From an uncultured Prochlorococcus sp. (GTDB lineage Bacteria; Cyanobacteriota; Cyanobacteriia; PCC-6307; Cyanobiaceae), in the NCBI GenBank assembly GCA_902518475.1, contig CABYGI010000003.1, forward strand, positions 1 to 64,000: 64,000 nt of DNA, in the 5' to 3' direction. Below the pieces are notes generated by a model. It did not search any database, was not told the origin of the DNA, and saw nothing but the letters and a program-made list of their open reading frames with translations. The position numbers and the translations under genes are program-made. Shown one piece after another: positions 30,665-40,950 of the stretch. Positions within the stretch are counted from its first letter, which is position 1. Every line of letters starts with the position of its first letter.

Positions 30665-33073
30665 GTGCCTCAAACCAACAATTTCCTTTTTAAGTCCCTA
30701 AACAATCAACAACTTCAAGCAGTAAAACATGTTTATGGACCACTATTAGTTGTAGCAGGTGCAGGTAGTGGGAAAACTAAAGCTCTTACACACAGAATTG
30801 CAAATCTTATTGAAAATAACTCTATAGACCCCTATAACATTCTCGCAGTCACTTTCACAAACAAGGCTGCTAAAGAAATGAAAGCAAGATTAGAAGTTCT
30901 TCTAGCCCAAGAATTAGCTTTTAATCAATTTGGTCAGCCTTGGACAACTCTCAAAGAAATTGATCAAAATCAATTGAGAACAAATGTTCACCAAGAAAGG
31001 CTTCAGAACCTTTGGATCGGTACTTTTCATTCGTTATTTTCAAGACTTCTGAGATACGATATTGAAAAATATACTGATCCAGAAGGTCTAAAATGGACAA
31101 GACAATTTTCAATTTATGATGAAACAGATTCTCAAACATTAGTAAAAGAAATTATCAGTCAAGATATGAATCTTGACCCAAAAAGATATGATCCCAAAAA
31201 GATTAAAAGATTAATAAGTAACGCTAAAAATCAATGCTTAACTTCTAATTATCTTTTAGAAAAAGCAGATAATAATTTTGATAAAACAGTTGCAGAAGCC
31301 TACAAGAGATATAGGATTTCGCTCTCAAAAAATAATTCTTTAGACTTTGATGATCTTCTACTTTTGCCTGTTTTCTTATTGAGGCAAAATGATACAGTCA
31401 GAGATTACTGGCACAAAAGATTTAAACATATTTTAGTTGACGAATATCAAGATACAAATAGAACACAATATGAACTTATAAAATTAATTACGGCTGGAAA
31501 TACTGAACCAAAAAAATTCTTCAATTGGCAAGATAGGTCAATTTTTGTGGTTGGGGATGCTGATCAAAGTATCTATAGCTTCAGAGCAGCTGACTTCAGA
31601 ATTTTAATTGGTTTTCAAGAAGATTTTAAAACTTCAATCAACGATGATACAAAATCATCTTTAATTAAATTAGAAGAAAATTATAGGTCATCTTCCAATA
31701 TCCTTGATGCTGCAAACTCACTAATTGAAAACAACTCTGAGAGAATTGATAAAGTTTTAAAGGCTACTAAAGAAAAAGGGGAACTTTTAACGTTACTCAG
31801 CTGTGATGATGAAATTTCCGAGGCAGAAGCAATAACCAATAAAATAAAATCACTCAATAACTATAATCAAAACCCAATTTGGAAAAATTTTGCCATACTA
31901 TATCGAACCAGAGCCCAGTCTAGAGTACTTGAAGAATCTCTTGTAAGGTGGCGCATTCCTTATACAATTTTTGGAGGATTGCGTTTTTATGATAGAAGAG
32001 AAATTAAAGATGCAATAGCATATTTGAAAGTTCTGGTTAATTCTTCAGATAACGTTAGTCTTTTACGAATCATAAATGTTCCTAGAAGAGGGATTGGTAA
32101 GACTACCATTCAAAAACTTAATGAACTATCTAATAGATTAAATATTCCATTATGGGAAGTTCTTAATGATAAGCAAAGTCTTGAAGAAACAATAGGCAGA
32201 TCATCAAAAGGAATTAATAATTTTACTGCAATTATGAATGATCTACTGTGTTATTTAGAAAATTCAGGTCCTGCTCAACTACTACAACTTATATTAGAAA
32301 AAAGTGGTTATTTAAGTGACTTGCTCTCTAGCGGGACTGAAGAATCTGAAGATAGAAGAAATAATTTGCAAGAACTAATTAATGCAGCTACTCAATATGA
32401 AGAAGAAACAGAAAGTGGAGATGTAGAGGGTTTTCTTTCTACAGCAGCCTTAACAACTGATAATGATACGAAGAAAAATAATCCTAACTCTGTAACTCTC
32501 ATGACTCTGCATAACAGTAAAGGTTTAGAATTTCAAAATGTTTTTATCACAGGGCTAGAACAAGGTCTCTTCCCCAGCCATAGATCAATAGATACTCCCT
32601 CACTTCTTGAAGAGGAAAGAAGATTATGCTATGTAGGTATTACTAGAGCTAAAGAAAGAGTTTTCTTAAGTCATGCCAGAGAAAGAAGATTATGGGGTGG
32701 CATGCGTGAAGCAACAATTCCTTCAATATTTCTTTCGGAAATACCTGAAGATTTAATGGATGGCGAATTACCACAAACTGGTGGTGCTTCAATTAGAAGA
32801 GATTGGCATCTTGATCGTTTAACTAGAGTTGATCGAAACAATCCAAATGAATTTGTTAACAAACCAATAAATGCAGTAAGAAAATTATATTCAGGTCCCA
32901 GTAAAGGGAAAAGCTGGATAGTTGGAGATATGCTAATTCACTCAAAGTTTGGGAAAGGTGAAATCATACATATTTTTGGGAGTGGGGAAAAAATATCTTT
33001 AGCAGTAAAATTTGGTGATAAAGGAAGTAAAATTCTAGATCCCAGATTAGCTCCAATTCGTTATGTAAGTTAA
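30665..33073 (+). CDS. pcrA: UvrD/PcrA-type superfamily I DNA helicase
   Basis: 802 residues with a GTG start. SF1A motifs in order: Q-motif LNNQQLQAVKH, Walker A AGAGSGKT (about 32-39), TFTNKAAKEMKARL, Walker B VDEYQDTNRTQ, VGDADQSIYSFRAAD, LEENYRSS, and the late TLMTLHNSKGLEFQNVFITGLEQGLFPSHR and YVGITRAKERVFL. The C-terminal Tudor-like segment (GDMLIHSKFGKGEIIHIFGSG) matches the PcrA/UvrD RNA-polymerase-binding module. It acts in repair and in removing nucleoprotein blocks. A CCA-type nucleotidyltransferase follows at 5 bases. Confidence 0.96.
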   Translation: MPQTNNFLFKSLNNQQLQAVKHVYGPLLVVAGAGSGKTKALTHRIANLIENNSIDPYNILAVTFTNKAAKEMKARLEVLLAQELAFNQFGQPWTTLKEIDQNQLRTNVHQERLQNLWIGTFHSLFSRLLRYDIEKYTDPEGLKWTRQFSIYDETDSQTLVKEIISQDMNLDPKRYDPKKIKRLISNAKNQCLTSNYLLEKADNNFDKTVAEAYKRYRISLSKNNSLDFDDLLLLPVFLLRQNDTVRDYWHKRFKHILVDEYQDTNRTQYELIKLITAGNTEPKKFFNWQDRSIFVVGDADQSIYSFRAADFRILIGFQEDFKTSINDDTKSSLIKLEENYRSSSNILDAANSLIENNSERIDKVLKATKEKGELLTLLSCDDEISEAEAITNKIKSLNNYNQNPIWKNFAILYRTRAQSRVLEESLVRWRIPYTIFGGLRFYDRREIKDAIAYLKVLVNSSDNVSLLRIINVPRRGIGKTTIQKLNELSNRLNIPLWEVLNDKQSLEETIGRSSKGINNFTAIMNDLLCYLENSGPAQLLQLILEKSGYLSDLLSSGTEESEDRRNNLQELINAATQYEEETESGDVEGFLSTAALTTDNDTKKNNPNSVTLMTLHNSKGLEFQNVFITGLEQGLFPSHRSIDTPSLLEEERRLCYVGITRAKERVFLSHARERRLWGGMREATIPSIFLSEIPEDLMDGELPQTGGASIRRDWHLDRLTRVDRNNPNEFVNKPINAVRKLYSGPSKGKSWIVGDMLIHSKFGKGEIIHIFGSGEKISLAVKFGDKGSKILDPRLAPIRYVS

Positions 33074-33078
33074 AACTC

Positions 33079-34326
33079 ATGAACGATATCTCTGATTACA
33101 TCCAAGGGGAATTAATCAAAACTCCATTTAATCTATATAACCTAATTTCTAAATACATAGAATCTAATAACAATACTAAAGTAGCTTTTGTTGGCGGTTA
33201 TTTAAGAGATTTATTAATTAGTAAATTCCACAAAAAATCGTTTTCTAAACCTGTAGATATTGATCTTGTTATTGAAGGATCATCTATTTCTCTTGCAAAA
33301 TTTATAAAAAAAAATATTGTAAATGTAGATTTATGTTTAATCAAGGAATTTAATTTATACAACACTGTAGAAATAAATATTAATGACTATAAAATAGATA
33401 TTGCTTCTGCAAGAAAAGAAATTTATTCTGCTCCAGGCTTAAATCCCACAGTAAATAAAAGTACAATTGAGGAGGATCTTAAGAGAAGAGATTTCACTAT
33501 AAATTCAATAGCCTTCGAGGTCTCGACAAGGAAAATCTATGATCTTTATGGAGGAATTTCTGATATAAAAAGTAAAAGATTGAACTTAATTCACAGTAAT
33601 AGCATTTCAGATGATCCAAGTAGATTAATTAGATGTGCAAAATATGCTTCAAGGTTAGATTTCAATATTTCAAATAATTCCCTCAAACAATCTCAAGAAA
33701 CAGTTAGACAATGGCCATGGAAAAGTTCAGAAACTCATCAGAAAATATTTTACCCTCCTGCACTTGGCATACGAATAAGGATGGAACTAGCTGAAATATG
33801 CAAACATGATAATTTGACTAACGTGATTTCGATAATTCATAAATGGGAAATTATCTCAATCTTAAATGAAAATATTAAAGTCGATAAAAGATTTTTAAGA
33901 GGACTAAATTGGATTAAGAAGTTAAAGGGAAATCATATGCTTTACTTGTTAAAAGATTCAGAAGATTTAGAAAAAGCATGTCAAAGATTTTTGGTAAATA
34001 ATAGTGAGATAAAAATATTAGAAGATTATATAAATATCAAAAAGATATTTAATACAAACCAAAAAAATTTCAATCATTTTTCTCCATCAAGTTGGACAGA
34101 ATTTATTGAGGACAGAAACCTTAATGATGAGACAGTCAAATTATTAATTTGTGATGGAGGACCATACTGGCGTAAATTGTTTAAGTGGTTATTTATTTAC
34201 AAATTCATAAAATCAAAAAAAGATGGAGAAACATTAAAAAAAGAAGGATGGGATCCAGGGAAGGAGATGGGAAAGGAAATCAAAAGATTAAGATATTTGG
34301 AAATTGACAAATTAAATAGAAATTAA
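33079..34326 (+). CDS. CCA-adding/poly(A) polymerase-type nucleotidyltransferase
   Basis: 415 residues. The nucleotidyltransferase signature GGYLRDLL near residue 39 and the catalytic Asp pair in VDIDLVIEG are clear; the RRDFTINSIAFE motif and RLIRCAKYASRL neck motif follow. These define class II tRNA nucleotidyltransferase/poly(A) polymerase enzymes. Sequence alone does not separate CCA-adding from A-adding or poly(A) activity. The helical C-terminus has no HD domain. It ends next to the convergent SelD fusion gene with no gap. Confidence 0.88.
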   Translation: MNDISDYIQGELIKTPFNLYNLISKYIESNNNTKVAFVGGYLRDLLISKFHKKSFSKPVDIDLVIEGSSISLAKFIKKNIVNVDLCLIKEFNLYNTVEININDYKIDIASARKEIYSAPGLNPTVNKSTIEEDLKRRDFTINSIAFEVSTRKIYDLYGGISDIKSKRLNLIHSNSISDDPSRLIRCAKYASRLDFNISNNSLKQSQETVRQWPWKSSETHQKIFYPPALGIRIRMELAEICKHDNLTNVISIIHKWEIISILNENIKVDKRFLRGLNWIKKLKGNHMLYLLKDSEDLEKACQRFLVNNSEIKILEDYINIKKIFNTNQKNFNHFSPSSWTEFIEDRNLNDETVKLLICDGGPYWRKLFKWLFIYKFIKSKKDGETLKKEGWDPGKEMGKEIKRLRYLEIDKLNRN

Positions 34327-36498
34327 TTACATTTTTACAACCTCTCCAACCTTGTACCATTTATCCTTTAGAACATTTTCATATTTACGATTGCAACTAA
34401 TCAACAAGGGTCCACATGTTTGAGGATCTAATAGTAATGATATTCTCTCGTTAAAAGTCTCTTGATCTAATGAATTTTCGTTTAAAAAATTAATTATTCT
34501 TTTTTGCTTATTTACTGTGTAAATTTTGTCAAAAATTTCTTTATTAGATTCAAAGAAAGTACTTTTAACATCTTTTCTTATTAAATCAAATACTCCAGGA
34601 TAAGCTTTAAATGCAAATAAATCTAATAAAACTTTTAGTGGCTCAAGATTATTGCTTTGCCTATATAAATTAGATGATTCAACCATTTCTTTAAGATGTC
34701 CAATAAATCCGTATCCAGTAATATCAGTCGCAGCATTGACTAATGATTCTTTAAATTGATTTTGAAAAAGATAAATTTCATCAAGCAAATATTGCTGACT
34801 CTTTACTAAATTATTAATTACTTCAGAAGAACTATCTAGCATATTAATATTTTGCATTTGACCAGCAAAGTAAATCCCAACGCCAAGAGGTCTAGACATC
34901 ATGAGAATATCTCCAATATTCATTCCAGATTTAAGCCATGGTTTTGCTCCATTTTTTAAAATACCTTGAACTGTTAAAGAAATATCTATTCCTAATGAAT
35001 AAGGTTTATTTACTAAACTTCTTGCCTCGAAAGTATGGCCTCCAAGTAATTCACCTCCATGATCTTCAACTGTTGATTTAATACCTTGAAGCGATTGAGA
35101 AAAGAGGTAACTCTGAAATTCCCTTTCAACTTTTGGTAATGAAATTAAAGCCTGCGCGGATGAAAGTTTTGCTCCACATGCCCACAAATCTGAGCAAGCA
35201 TGCAAAGTAGTAATTTTTGCATTCAGCCAAGGATCACTTACCAAAGCAGGAAATCCATCTACACTTTGCAAGATAATATCTTGACCATTTTGATATATCT
35301 CAACTGAATCTTCAGGTGATGAGGCAAAAGAATTTAAATTAGAATTTATTAATGATTTATTCAAAACAAACTGAGGAATTTTAGCTGCACATCCTCTGCA
35401 ATCATTCAATAAAATGTTGTTTTCACTAATTTTCATAATTAGCCTTTTTGATCTGAACTTTTTAATAAAGTTGAGATCAATTTTATGCTTTATAAGCCAA
35501 AAAATAAAAGATGGGCCGAAAACAAAATTGCGATAAATAGCAAAAGCCTTTGGATGATGGCTTGTAAATATATTTACTATTTGCAATCCGATCTTTTGAG
35601 GAAACCACTTTTTTAATGATCTCCCTTCTATATCTTTTTTTAGATTTTGTACTAATGTATTTGCAACTTTTACTGCAAAAACTCCCGATGCTGGTCTTTT
35701 TGCTGAACCTACAACTGCGCAATCACCGACAGCAAAGATCTCAGAAAAACTTTTTATCTGTAAATTCTGATTTGTAATTATTCTGCCATAAGAGTCCGAA
35801 TCTAATAATTTTTTTTGTGCCCATAACGGAGATATATTTCCAGTACATAAAAGAATCTTGCCATAATCAAAATTAAGTTTTTCAACCAAATCAATATTGG
35901 AATTCCTTAAATTTTTTAGAATTTTATTATTAATTTTTCTTGGATCACATAATAGCTTTAAAGGTCTATCTTCCCATCTTTTTCTTAAAGCATAAGATAC
36001 TTCAATTGCAGCAAGGCCACTCCCAACAATTACAAATGGAAGTTCATTAACTGAATCAAAAGTGTCCTCTTTTAGTATTGAGTTATAAGCACTTAAAAAA
36101 GGTTTAATAGAAAAAGCATTTCGATTTTTAACTAGTGATTCAAATTCTTTTGGAATTATTGTTTGACTTCCATAATTAAGCACTAACTTCGAATAATTAA
36201 CTGAAGGTCTATTACTTAAAACAATTTTCTTTAAATTGAAATCAATATCCTTTACTTCTTCTTCTATAAAAGATACTTTTGCATTTTTTGCTAAAGATTT
36301 TATATCAATTAAACTCTCTTCTAAAGTGATTGATTTTGAAATTACCGATGGGAATATAGCCGAATAAACCAAATGAGAATCTCTAGATATAATTGAAACA
36401 GGAATTTCTGGCATTAATTTCGGAAACATTAACCATTTCTTCAATAAAGAAACATTTGAGTGTCCTCCTCCAATTAGTACCAGATGATTAAAAGTCAT
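34327..36498 (-). CDS. selD: FAD-dependent oxidoreductase fused to selenophosphate synthetase (SelD)
   Basis: 723 residues with two modules. The N-terminal 1-340 is a pyridine-nucleotide-disulphide/NDH-2-like flavoprotein: FAD-binding LIGGGHSNV (8-16), NAD-binding FVIVGSGLAAIE (155-166) and the second FAD motif AVGDCA (256-261). The C-terminal part (about 365-723) is SelD, with the catalytic Cys370 and Lys373 in RGCAAKIP and the DITGYGFIGHLKEM ATP/metal region. SelD makes selenophosphate from selenide and ATP. Catalytic Cys rather than Sec is used. Such fusions are known in cyanobacteria; in them the flavoprotein may supply reduced selenium (inference). Confidence 0.92.
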   Translation of the reverse strand: MTFNHLVLIGGGHSNVSLLKKWLMFPKLMPEIPVSIISRDSHLVYSAIFPSVISKSITLEESLIDIKSLAKNAKVSFIEEEVKDIDFNLKKIVLSNRPSVNYSKLVLNYGSQTIIPKEFESLVKNRNAFSIKPFLSAYNSILKEDTFDSVNELPFVIVGSGLAAIEVSYALRKRWEDRPLKLLCDPRKINNKILKNLRNSNIDLVEKLNFDYGKILLCTGNISPLWAQKKLLDSDSYGRIITNQNLQIKSFSEIFAVGDCAVVGSAKRPASGVFAVKVANTLVQNLKKDIEGRSLKKWFPQKIGLQIVNIFTSHHPKAFAIYRNFVFGPSFIFWLIKHKIDLNFIKKFRSKRLIMKISENNILLNDCRGCAAKIPQFVLNKSLINSNLNSFASSPEDSVEIYQNGQDIILQSVDGFPALVSDPWLNAKITTLHACSDLWACGAKLSSAQALISLPKVEREFQSYLFSQSLQGIKSTVEDHGGELLGGHTFEARSLVNKPYSLGIDISLTVQGILKNGAKPWLKSGMNIGDILMMSRPLGVGIYFAGQMQNINMLDSSSEVINNLVKSQQYLLDEIYLFQNQFKESLVNAATDITGYGFIGHLKEMVESSNLYRQSNNLEPLKVLLDLFAFKAYPGVFDLIRKDVKSTFFESNKEIFDKIYTVNKQKRIINFLNENSLDQETFNERISLLLDPQTCGPLLISCNRKYENVLKDKWYKVGEVVKM

Positions 36499-36508
36499 TT
36501 ACATCACT

Positions 36509-37402
36509 ATGAATAAAGAACATTTATTACCAATTGAAAAATCAAGATTAGGAGTTATTGGTGGAAGTGGATTTTATTCAATGGATCAAATAGATTACTT
36601 AAGAGAACTAGAAATCACTACTCCCTATGGTAAACCTTCTGATTCAATAAAAGTATATAATCTTGGAAACCTAGAAATAGCTTTCATTCCTAGACATGGC
36701 AGAACACATAGTTTAAATCCTTCTGAAATCCCTTACAAAGCTAATATTTGGGCTCTAAGATCAATAGGAGTAAGATGGATTATTGCTCCATCAGCAGTGG
36801 GTTCATTACAAGAACAGATAAGGCCACTTGATATAGTAATTCCAGATCAATTTATAGACCGGACAAAAAATAGACCTGCAACCTTTTTTAATGAGGGAGC
36901 TGTTGCTCACGTAACTATGGGAGATCCCTTCTGCACAAATTTATCACGTATATTAAGTGAAATCGGAGAAAAAAATATTCCTGGCGGTAGACAATTACAT
37001 AGAGGGGGTACCTATCTAGCAATGGAAGGTCCCGCTTTCTCAACTAGAGCAGAATCCAATTTATATAGGAGTTGGGGATGTTCAATAATTGGAATGACGA
37101 ATCACACAGAAGCAAGATTAGCTAAAGAAGCTGAAATAGCGTACTCATCGTTATCTATGGTTACTGATTATGATTGCTGGCATCAAACTCATCAAGAAGT
37201 TTCTGTAGAGATGGTTTTGGATAATCTGAGATCAAATACTGAAGTGGCTAATAAAATAATATTTGAAGTAGCTAAATTAATTGAAAAAGAAAGACCAAAA
37301 AGCAAGTCACATTTTTCATTAAAAGATGGATTGATAACCCAAAAAGAAAATATCCCAAGTTTCACAAAAGAAAAACTAAGGATATTTACTGATTCTTACT
37401 AG
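36509..37402 (+). CDS. mtnP: S-methyl-5'-thioadenosine phosphorylase (MtnP)
   Basis: 297 residues. It starts with LGVIGGSGFYSM and continues with the phosphate-binding RHGRTHSLNPSEIPYKANI, typical of the MTAP subgroup. GPAFSTRAESNLYR and the purine-binding SMVTDYDCWH (with Asp) are present. It splits methylthioadenosine, a by-product of polyamine synthesis, to adenine and methylthioribose-1-phosphate. It diverges from selD (10-base gap) and is convergent with psbJ. Confidence 0.93.
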   Translation: MNKEHLLPIEKSRLGVIGGSGFYSMDQIDYLRELEITTPYGKPSDSIKVYNLGNLEIAFIPRHGRTHSLNPSEIPYKANIWALRSIGVRWIIAPSAVGSLQEQIRPLDIVIPDQFIDRTKNRPATFFNEGAVAHVTMGDPFCTNLSRILSEIGEKNIPGGRQLHRGGTYLAMEGPAFSTRAESNLYRSWGCSIIGMTNHTEARLAKEAEIAYSSLSMVTDYDCWHQTHQEVSVEMVLDNLRSNTEVANKIIFEVAKLIEKERPKSKSHFSLKDGLITQKENIPSFTKEKLRIFTDSY

Positions 37403-37445
37403 GCTTATTTGATATAAGTGATTATCAGGTCAAGGCAAGGATTTG

Positions 37446-37643
37446 TTAGCCTCCAGCTCCAACCCCTTGGTATGAACCATAGAAAAATATTCCTAAAACG
37501 AAGATAACTGCAATTCCACCTGCTGTAGCAACAAGCCATAAAGGAAGAGTTCCTTCAGTCCATCTTCTTTCCCATGCAACTGCTGGTCTACCGTCGGGAA
37601 GTCTATCTGGAATTCTTCCATCAGGTCCTTTTAATTTACTCAT
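37446..37643 (-). CDS. psbJ: photosystem II protein PsbJ
   Basis: 65 residues, longer than the usual 40 because of a polar N-terminal extension ([20 protein letters not shown]) typical of picocyanobacteria. The C-terminal helix ([22 protein letters not shown]) and SYQGVGAGG end are classical PsbJ. It is the last gene of psbEFLJ. PsbJ helps water-oxidising complex assembly and acceptor-side function. Confidence 0.97.
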   Translation of the reverse strand: MSKLKGPDGRIPDRLPDGRPAVAWERRWTEGTLPLWLVATAGGIAVIFVLGIFFYGSYQGVGAGG

Positions 37644-37652
37644 GATTTTAAT

Positions 37653-37772
37653 TTAATTGAAAAAGTAACTGGAAAATAAAATTCCCAATACAAATACTGA
37701 TAATAAGCCTAAATAAAGGCTTGTACGATTAAGTTCAACTGGAACTTTGTTAGGATTTTCGTTTACTTGCAT
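37653..37772 (-). CDS. psbL: photosystem II protein PsbL
   Basis: 39 residues from ATG at 37772. The sequence [19 protein letters not shown] followed by a helix ending LFSSYFFN is standard PsbL. The start is chosen for family length; an upstream in-frame extension to 37865 runs into psbF and is not used. PsbL sits near QA in PSII. Confidence 0.97.
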
Positions 37773-37783
37773 GATAGTTAAAT

Positions 37784-37930
37784 TTATCGGGCTACGAATT
37801 GCATAGCAGCAATAGAACCTAAAAAGAATACTGATGGGATGGCCAGAGCGTGAACTGCTAGCCAACGGACAGTAAATATAGGATAGACGCGGACTTCCGC
37901 AGCCTGCATTGGAGCTTGAGAATTGGTCAT
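37784..37930 (-). CDS. psbF: cytochrome b559 beta subunit (PsbF)
   Basis: 48 residues from ATG at 37930. The helix starts after [20 protein letters not shown], where the His is the haem ligand of cytochrome b559, and ends [14 protein letters not shown]. It was not in the larger-ORF range but is unmistakable. It lies two bases after psbE, in the order psbE-F-L-J. Confidence 0.97.
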
Positions 37931-37932
37931 TG

Positions 37933-38181
37933 TTATTTTGTTCTTAAATCTAGTTGAGATTTAGCTTCATATCTTTGTGTTACGACAGGTGCTTTAGATT
38001 CAGATGATTGGAAATAACTATCTGGACGAGGAGTTCCGAAAGCATCGTAGGCTAAGCCTGTATATACAAATAAGAAGCCGGCTATAAAGATAGCTGGTAA
38101 TGTTACTGCATGAATAATCCAGTACCTGATACTGGTGATTATTTCAAAGAATGGGCGTTCACCCGTTGAACCTGCGGCCAT
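37933..38181 (-). CDS. psbE: cytochrome b559 alpha subunit (PsbE)
   Basis: 82 residues using the ATG at 38181 ([13 protein letters not shown]), the family start; a GTG at 38187 would add two residues. The haem-ligand His is in [14 protein letters not shown], followed by [19 protein letters not shown]. The pair PsbE/PsbF coordinates the b559 haem and is essential for PSII assembly. ycf48 and rubA lie upstream on the same strand. Confidence 0.98.
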
Positions 38182-38316
38182 AATCACAAATGTTTACCCT
38201 ATGATCTTACAGTGTAAAATCATAAGTTCGCGAAGAAATTAACAGGTTGGTTACAGACAGTTGCTAAATCTTTCAAAAATTAATTTTTTTTTTACTTTTA
38301 ATTCAAGTTATTCAAA

Positions 38317-39333
38317 TTAGCTATTCCATTTAAGGATATAACCACGCTCGCCAAGTACAAATCCTTTTTGATTGTCTAAAGCCTCTTTATCAAGAAAAAC
38401 TATTTTAATGTAGTTTGTTGGCAATTCAGAAGCAATAGGATCTTTATTCCAAGTTTTACCTTGATCTTTACTTACTATTAGAGTTCCATTACCCCCGCCA
38501 GCCCATATATCACCATTTGGATCCCATCCCATATCTAGATAATTGTATCCATTAAGAATTGGTATAATAGGCTTTGACCAATTTTCTAGGTCACTAGTGT
38601 CTTCATTAAATCTAATTTCTGCTCCTCTAGAAAGCATCCATAAACTTCCTTCTGGATTAAAACCAATACTTTGAACTCTTTTGCTACTGGCTCTTTGATG
38701 AGCTATCCATGCATCACTATTCTTTTCCAAAGTAGAAAAGAAATTACCTAGACTACTTACACTGACATAATCTCCTTTATTAGTTCTTCTTAAATCTCTT
38801 ACACCTCCAGATCCAGATGCATCTACAACTTTTGCATTCCATGATTCACCATTATCTGATGTTTCATAAATAGCACCTGCAGTAGTAGCCAGTTCTGCAA
38901 CACCAGCATCAACAGTTGTTATTAGAAATGGTTGACCTGGTAATTTGTTACCTAGAGATAAACGTGTCCAATTCTTTCCTGCATCGAGAGTATGCATAAC
39001 CAATGAAGGCTGACCTATCAACCATCCCTCTTCACCTTTAAAATCAATATCTAGGAGACGAAAGTTCTCTTCACTTGGTAAATCTAAATTTCTTTTTTCC
39101 CAAGTTTCTCCTCCATCATTAGATTCCATAATAAGTCTATTAGAACCAACTAAAAATCCATTTTTATCATCTATAAAATCAACATCTAAAGCATTAGCCT
39201 GATCTTCAAACTGAATTGTTTTCCAAGGACTGCTATCACTCATCTTTACTCCTGTAGATGAACAACTGCTCAATACAAAACAAATAAGAACTGATAAAAG
39301 AAGATTGGGAAAACTAGTAATAATTTTTTTCAT
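38317..39333 (-). CDS. ycf48: photosystem II assembly/stability factor Ycf48 (HCF136)
   Basis: 338 residues. The N-terminal hydrophobic segment ends in a lipobox-like LSSCSS, indicating a lumenal lipoprotein. Seven beta-propeller-type repeats follow with a recurring GWxxG/DGGxTW pattern (for example [34 protein letters not shown]). Ycf48 binds pre-D1 and aids early PSII assembly. It lies between rubA and psbE in one transcription direction, all PSII assembly genes. Confidence 0.95.
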   Translation of the reverse strand: MKKIITSFPNLLLSVLICFVLSSCSSTGVKMSDSSPWKTIQFEDQANALDVDFIDDKNGFLVGSNRLIMESNDGGETWEKRNLDLPSEENFRLLDIDFKGEEGWLIGQPSLVMHTLDAGKNWTRLSLGNKLPGQPFLITTVDAGVAELATTAGAIYETSDNGESWNAKVVDASGSGGVRDLRRTNKGDYVSVSSLGNFFSTLEKNSDAWIAHQRASSKRVQSIGFNPEGSLWMLSRGAEIRFNEDTSDLENWSKPIIPILNGYNYLDMGWDPNGDIWAGGGNGTLIVSKDQGKTWNKDPIASELPTNYIKIVFLDKEALDNQKGFVLGERGYILKWNS

Positions 39334-39342
39334 TTATATATA

Positions 39343-39771
39343 TTAATGCAAAGAGTACAAAGATAGGAACATAGCAGCAGCAAAAGCCAAACCTCCAAAA
39401 ATCAATATATTTTTTTGTCCAGGAGGTAAACTATTAAAACCAAATCCATAAACTAAATTTTCTTCAAAACCACTAGGTTTAGATTTAGGACCTATATCCT
39501 TATAAAAATTTTTACCAGCTCGACAAACAGGGCAAGCAAAAGTATTTCCATCCAACTCTGCAAAAGAGGTATTTTTGGGTATGTTTAATTTTTTATTCCC
39601 TTCAGACGGATCATAAATGTATCCACAACTTCTACATTCGAATCTATTTTGTTCTAAATTAGGAGTAGGTTGTTCAACAATTACTCCTGAGGAATTTTCA
39701 GAAGGTTTTTCTTTCTCAAGGTCTTCAACTATTTTGTTTTCCTCAGAGGCTGGTTGAATGTTTTCACTCAC
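39343..39771 (-). CDS. rubA: membrane-anchored rubredoxin (RubA)
   Basis: 142 residues. A charged N-terminal extension (1-45) precedes the rubredoxin fold, with iron ligands in CRSCGYIY and, 30 residues later, CPVCRAG. A C-terminal helix (ILIFGGLAFAAAMFLSLY) anchors it in the thylakoid. RubA is needed for early PSI/PSII assembly in cyanobacteria and algae. It begins the minus-strand run to ycf48-psbEFLJ and diverges from ndhC. Confidence 0.94.
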   Translation of the reverse strand: MSENIQPASEENKIVEDLEKEKPSENSSGVIVEQPTPNLEQNRFECRSCGYIYDPSEGNKKLNIPKNTSFAELDGNTFACPVCRAGKNFYKDIGPKSKPSGFEENLVYGFGFNSLPPGQKNILIFGGLAFAAAMFLSLYSLH

Positions 39772-39848
39772 GGTTTATTATTATTCTTTAAGAACTTTAA
39801 AAGATTTTGCTTAATTAAGCGACTTTTATTCAAAATTAATTATTTAAG

Positions 39849-40211
39849 ATGTTTTTATTAACTGGCTATGAATATTTTTTAGGTTTTCTTCTAATTGCCG
39901 CAGCTGTACCAATATTAGCTCTAGTTACTAATCTAATTGTTGCCCCAAAAGGTAGAACAGGCGAAAGAAAACTTACATATGAATCTGGCATGGAGCCTAT
40001 AGGAGGAGCATGGATTCAATTTAATATTCGTTATTACATGTTTGCCTTGGTTTTCGTTATATTTGATGTTGAGACTGTTTTCCTTTATCCTTGGGCGGTT
40101 GCCTTCAATAAATTAGGCTTATTAGCTTTTATTGAGGCTTTAATTTTCATTGCAATACTTGTTATCGCTCTGGCATACGCATGGAGAAAAGGTGCTTTAG
40201 AATGGAGTTAA
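39849..40211 (+). CDS. ndhC: NAD(P)H-quinone oxidoreductase subunit 3 (NdhC)
   Basis: 120 residues with three membrane helices. Family signatures [20 protein letters not shown] and [22 protein letters not shown] are complete. NdhC is part of the membrane arm of the NDH-1 complex used in cyclic electron flow and respiration. ndhK follows at four bases. Confidence 0.98.
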   Translation: MFLLTGYEYFLGFLLIAAAVPILALVTNLIVAPKGRTGERKLTYESGMEPIGGAWIQFNIRYYMFALVFVIFDVETVFLYPWAVAFNKLGLLAFIEALIFIAILVIALAYAWRKGALEWS

Positions 40212-40215
40212 AAAA

Positions 40216-40950
40216 TTGAATCCACAATTATCCCCAAAAGCGATAAGAGAAATCCGAGAAGGAAGTTGCAATCCTCTTGGTGCACCCCAAGTCACTACAG
40301 ACTTAAGCGAAAATATTATATTGACAAGTTTAGACGATCTTCATAATTGGGCTAGATTAAGCAGTCTTTGGCCTCTTTTGTATGGAACAGCTTGTTGTTT
40401 TATAGAATTTGCTGCCTTAATAGGATCTAGATTTGATTTTGATAGATTTGGATTAGTACCTAGAAGCTCGCCAAGACAAGCAGATTTGTTAATAGTTGCA
40501 GGAACAGTAACGATGAAGATGGCTCCAGCTTTAGTAAGACTTTATGAACAAATGCCTGAACCAAAATATGTTATCGCTATGGGTGCTTGCACGATTACTG
40601 GGGGTATGTTCAGTGCAGATTCTACAACTGCAGTAAGAGGCGTTGATAAATTGATACCAGTTGATTTATATCTTCCAGGATGCCCACCAAGACCAGAAGC
40701 AATTTTTGATGCTGTAATTAAATTAAGAAAAAAAGTTGGTAATGAATCAATTTTAGAACGTACAAAAACAGAGCAAACTCACAGATACATAACATCTGAT
40801 CACGAAATGAATCTCGTTTTCTCAGAAAATACAGGTGAATATCTAAACAAAACTTCAGATAACGTAATCCCCTATTCCAAAAAAGAAAAAATAACTGAAT
40901 TACCTGAAAAAACCGAAAAAACTGAAATTACTAATTCTGTAGAAGATTAA
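40216..40950 (+). CDS. ndhK: NAD(P)H-quinone oxidoreductase subunit K (NdhK)
   Basis: 244 residues with a TTG start at 40216. It carries the N2 4Fe-4S cluster: ACCFIEFAA (tandem Cys), then [10 protein letters not shown] and GCPPRPEAI. The C-terminal 45 residues are a charged, repetitive tail ([18 protein letters not shown]) not needed for the fold. It overlaps ndhJ by one base (TAATG). Confidence 0.98.
   Translation: MNPQLSPKAIREIREGSCNPLGAPQVTTDLSENIILTSLDDLHNWARLSSLWPLLYGTACCFIEFAALIGSRFDFDRFGLVPRSSPRQADLLIVAGTVTMKMAPALVRLYEQMPEPKYVIAMGACTITGGMFSADSTTAVRGVDKLIPVDLYLPGCPPRPEAIFDAVIKLRKKVGNESILERTKTEQTHRYITSDHEMNLVFSENTGEYLNKTSDNVIPYSKKEKITELPEKTEKTEITNSVED

Noticed and set aside
37653-37865. 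70-residue version of PsbL
   Set aside because: The added N-terminal residues are translated from psbF in another frame; the family length is 39.
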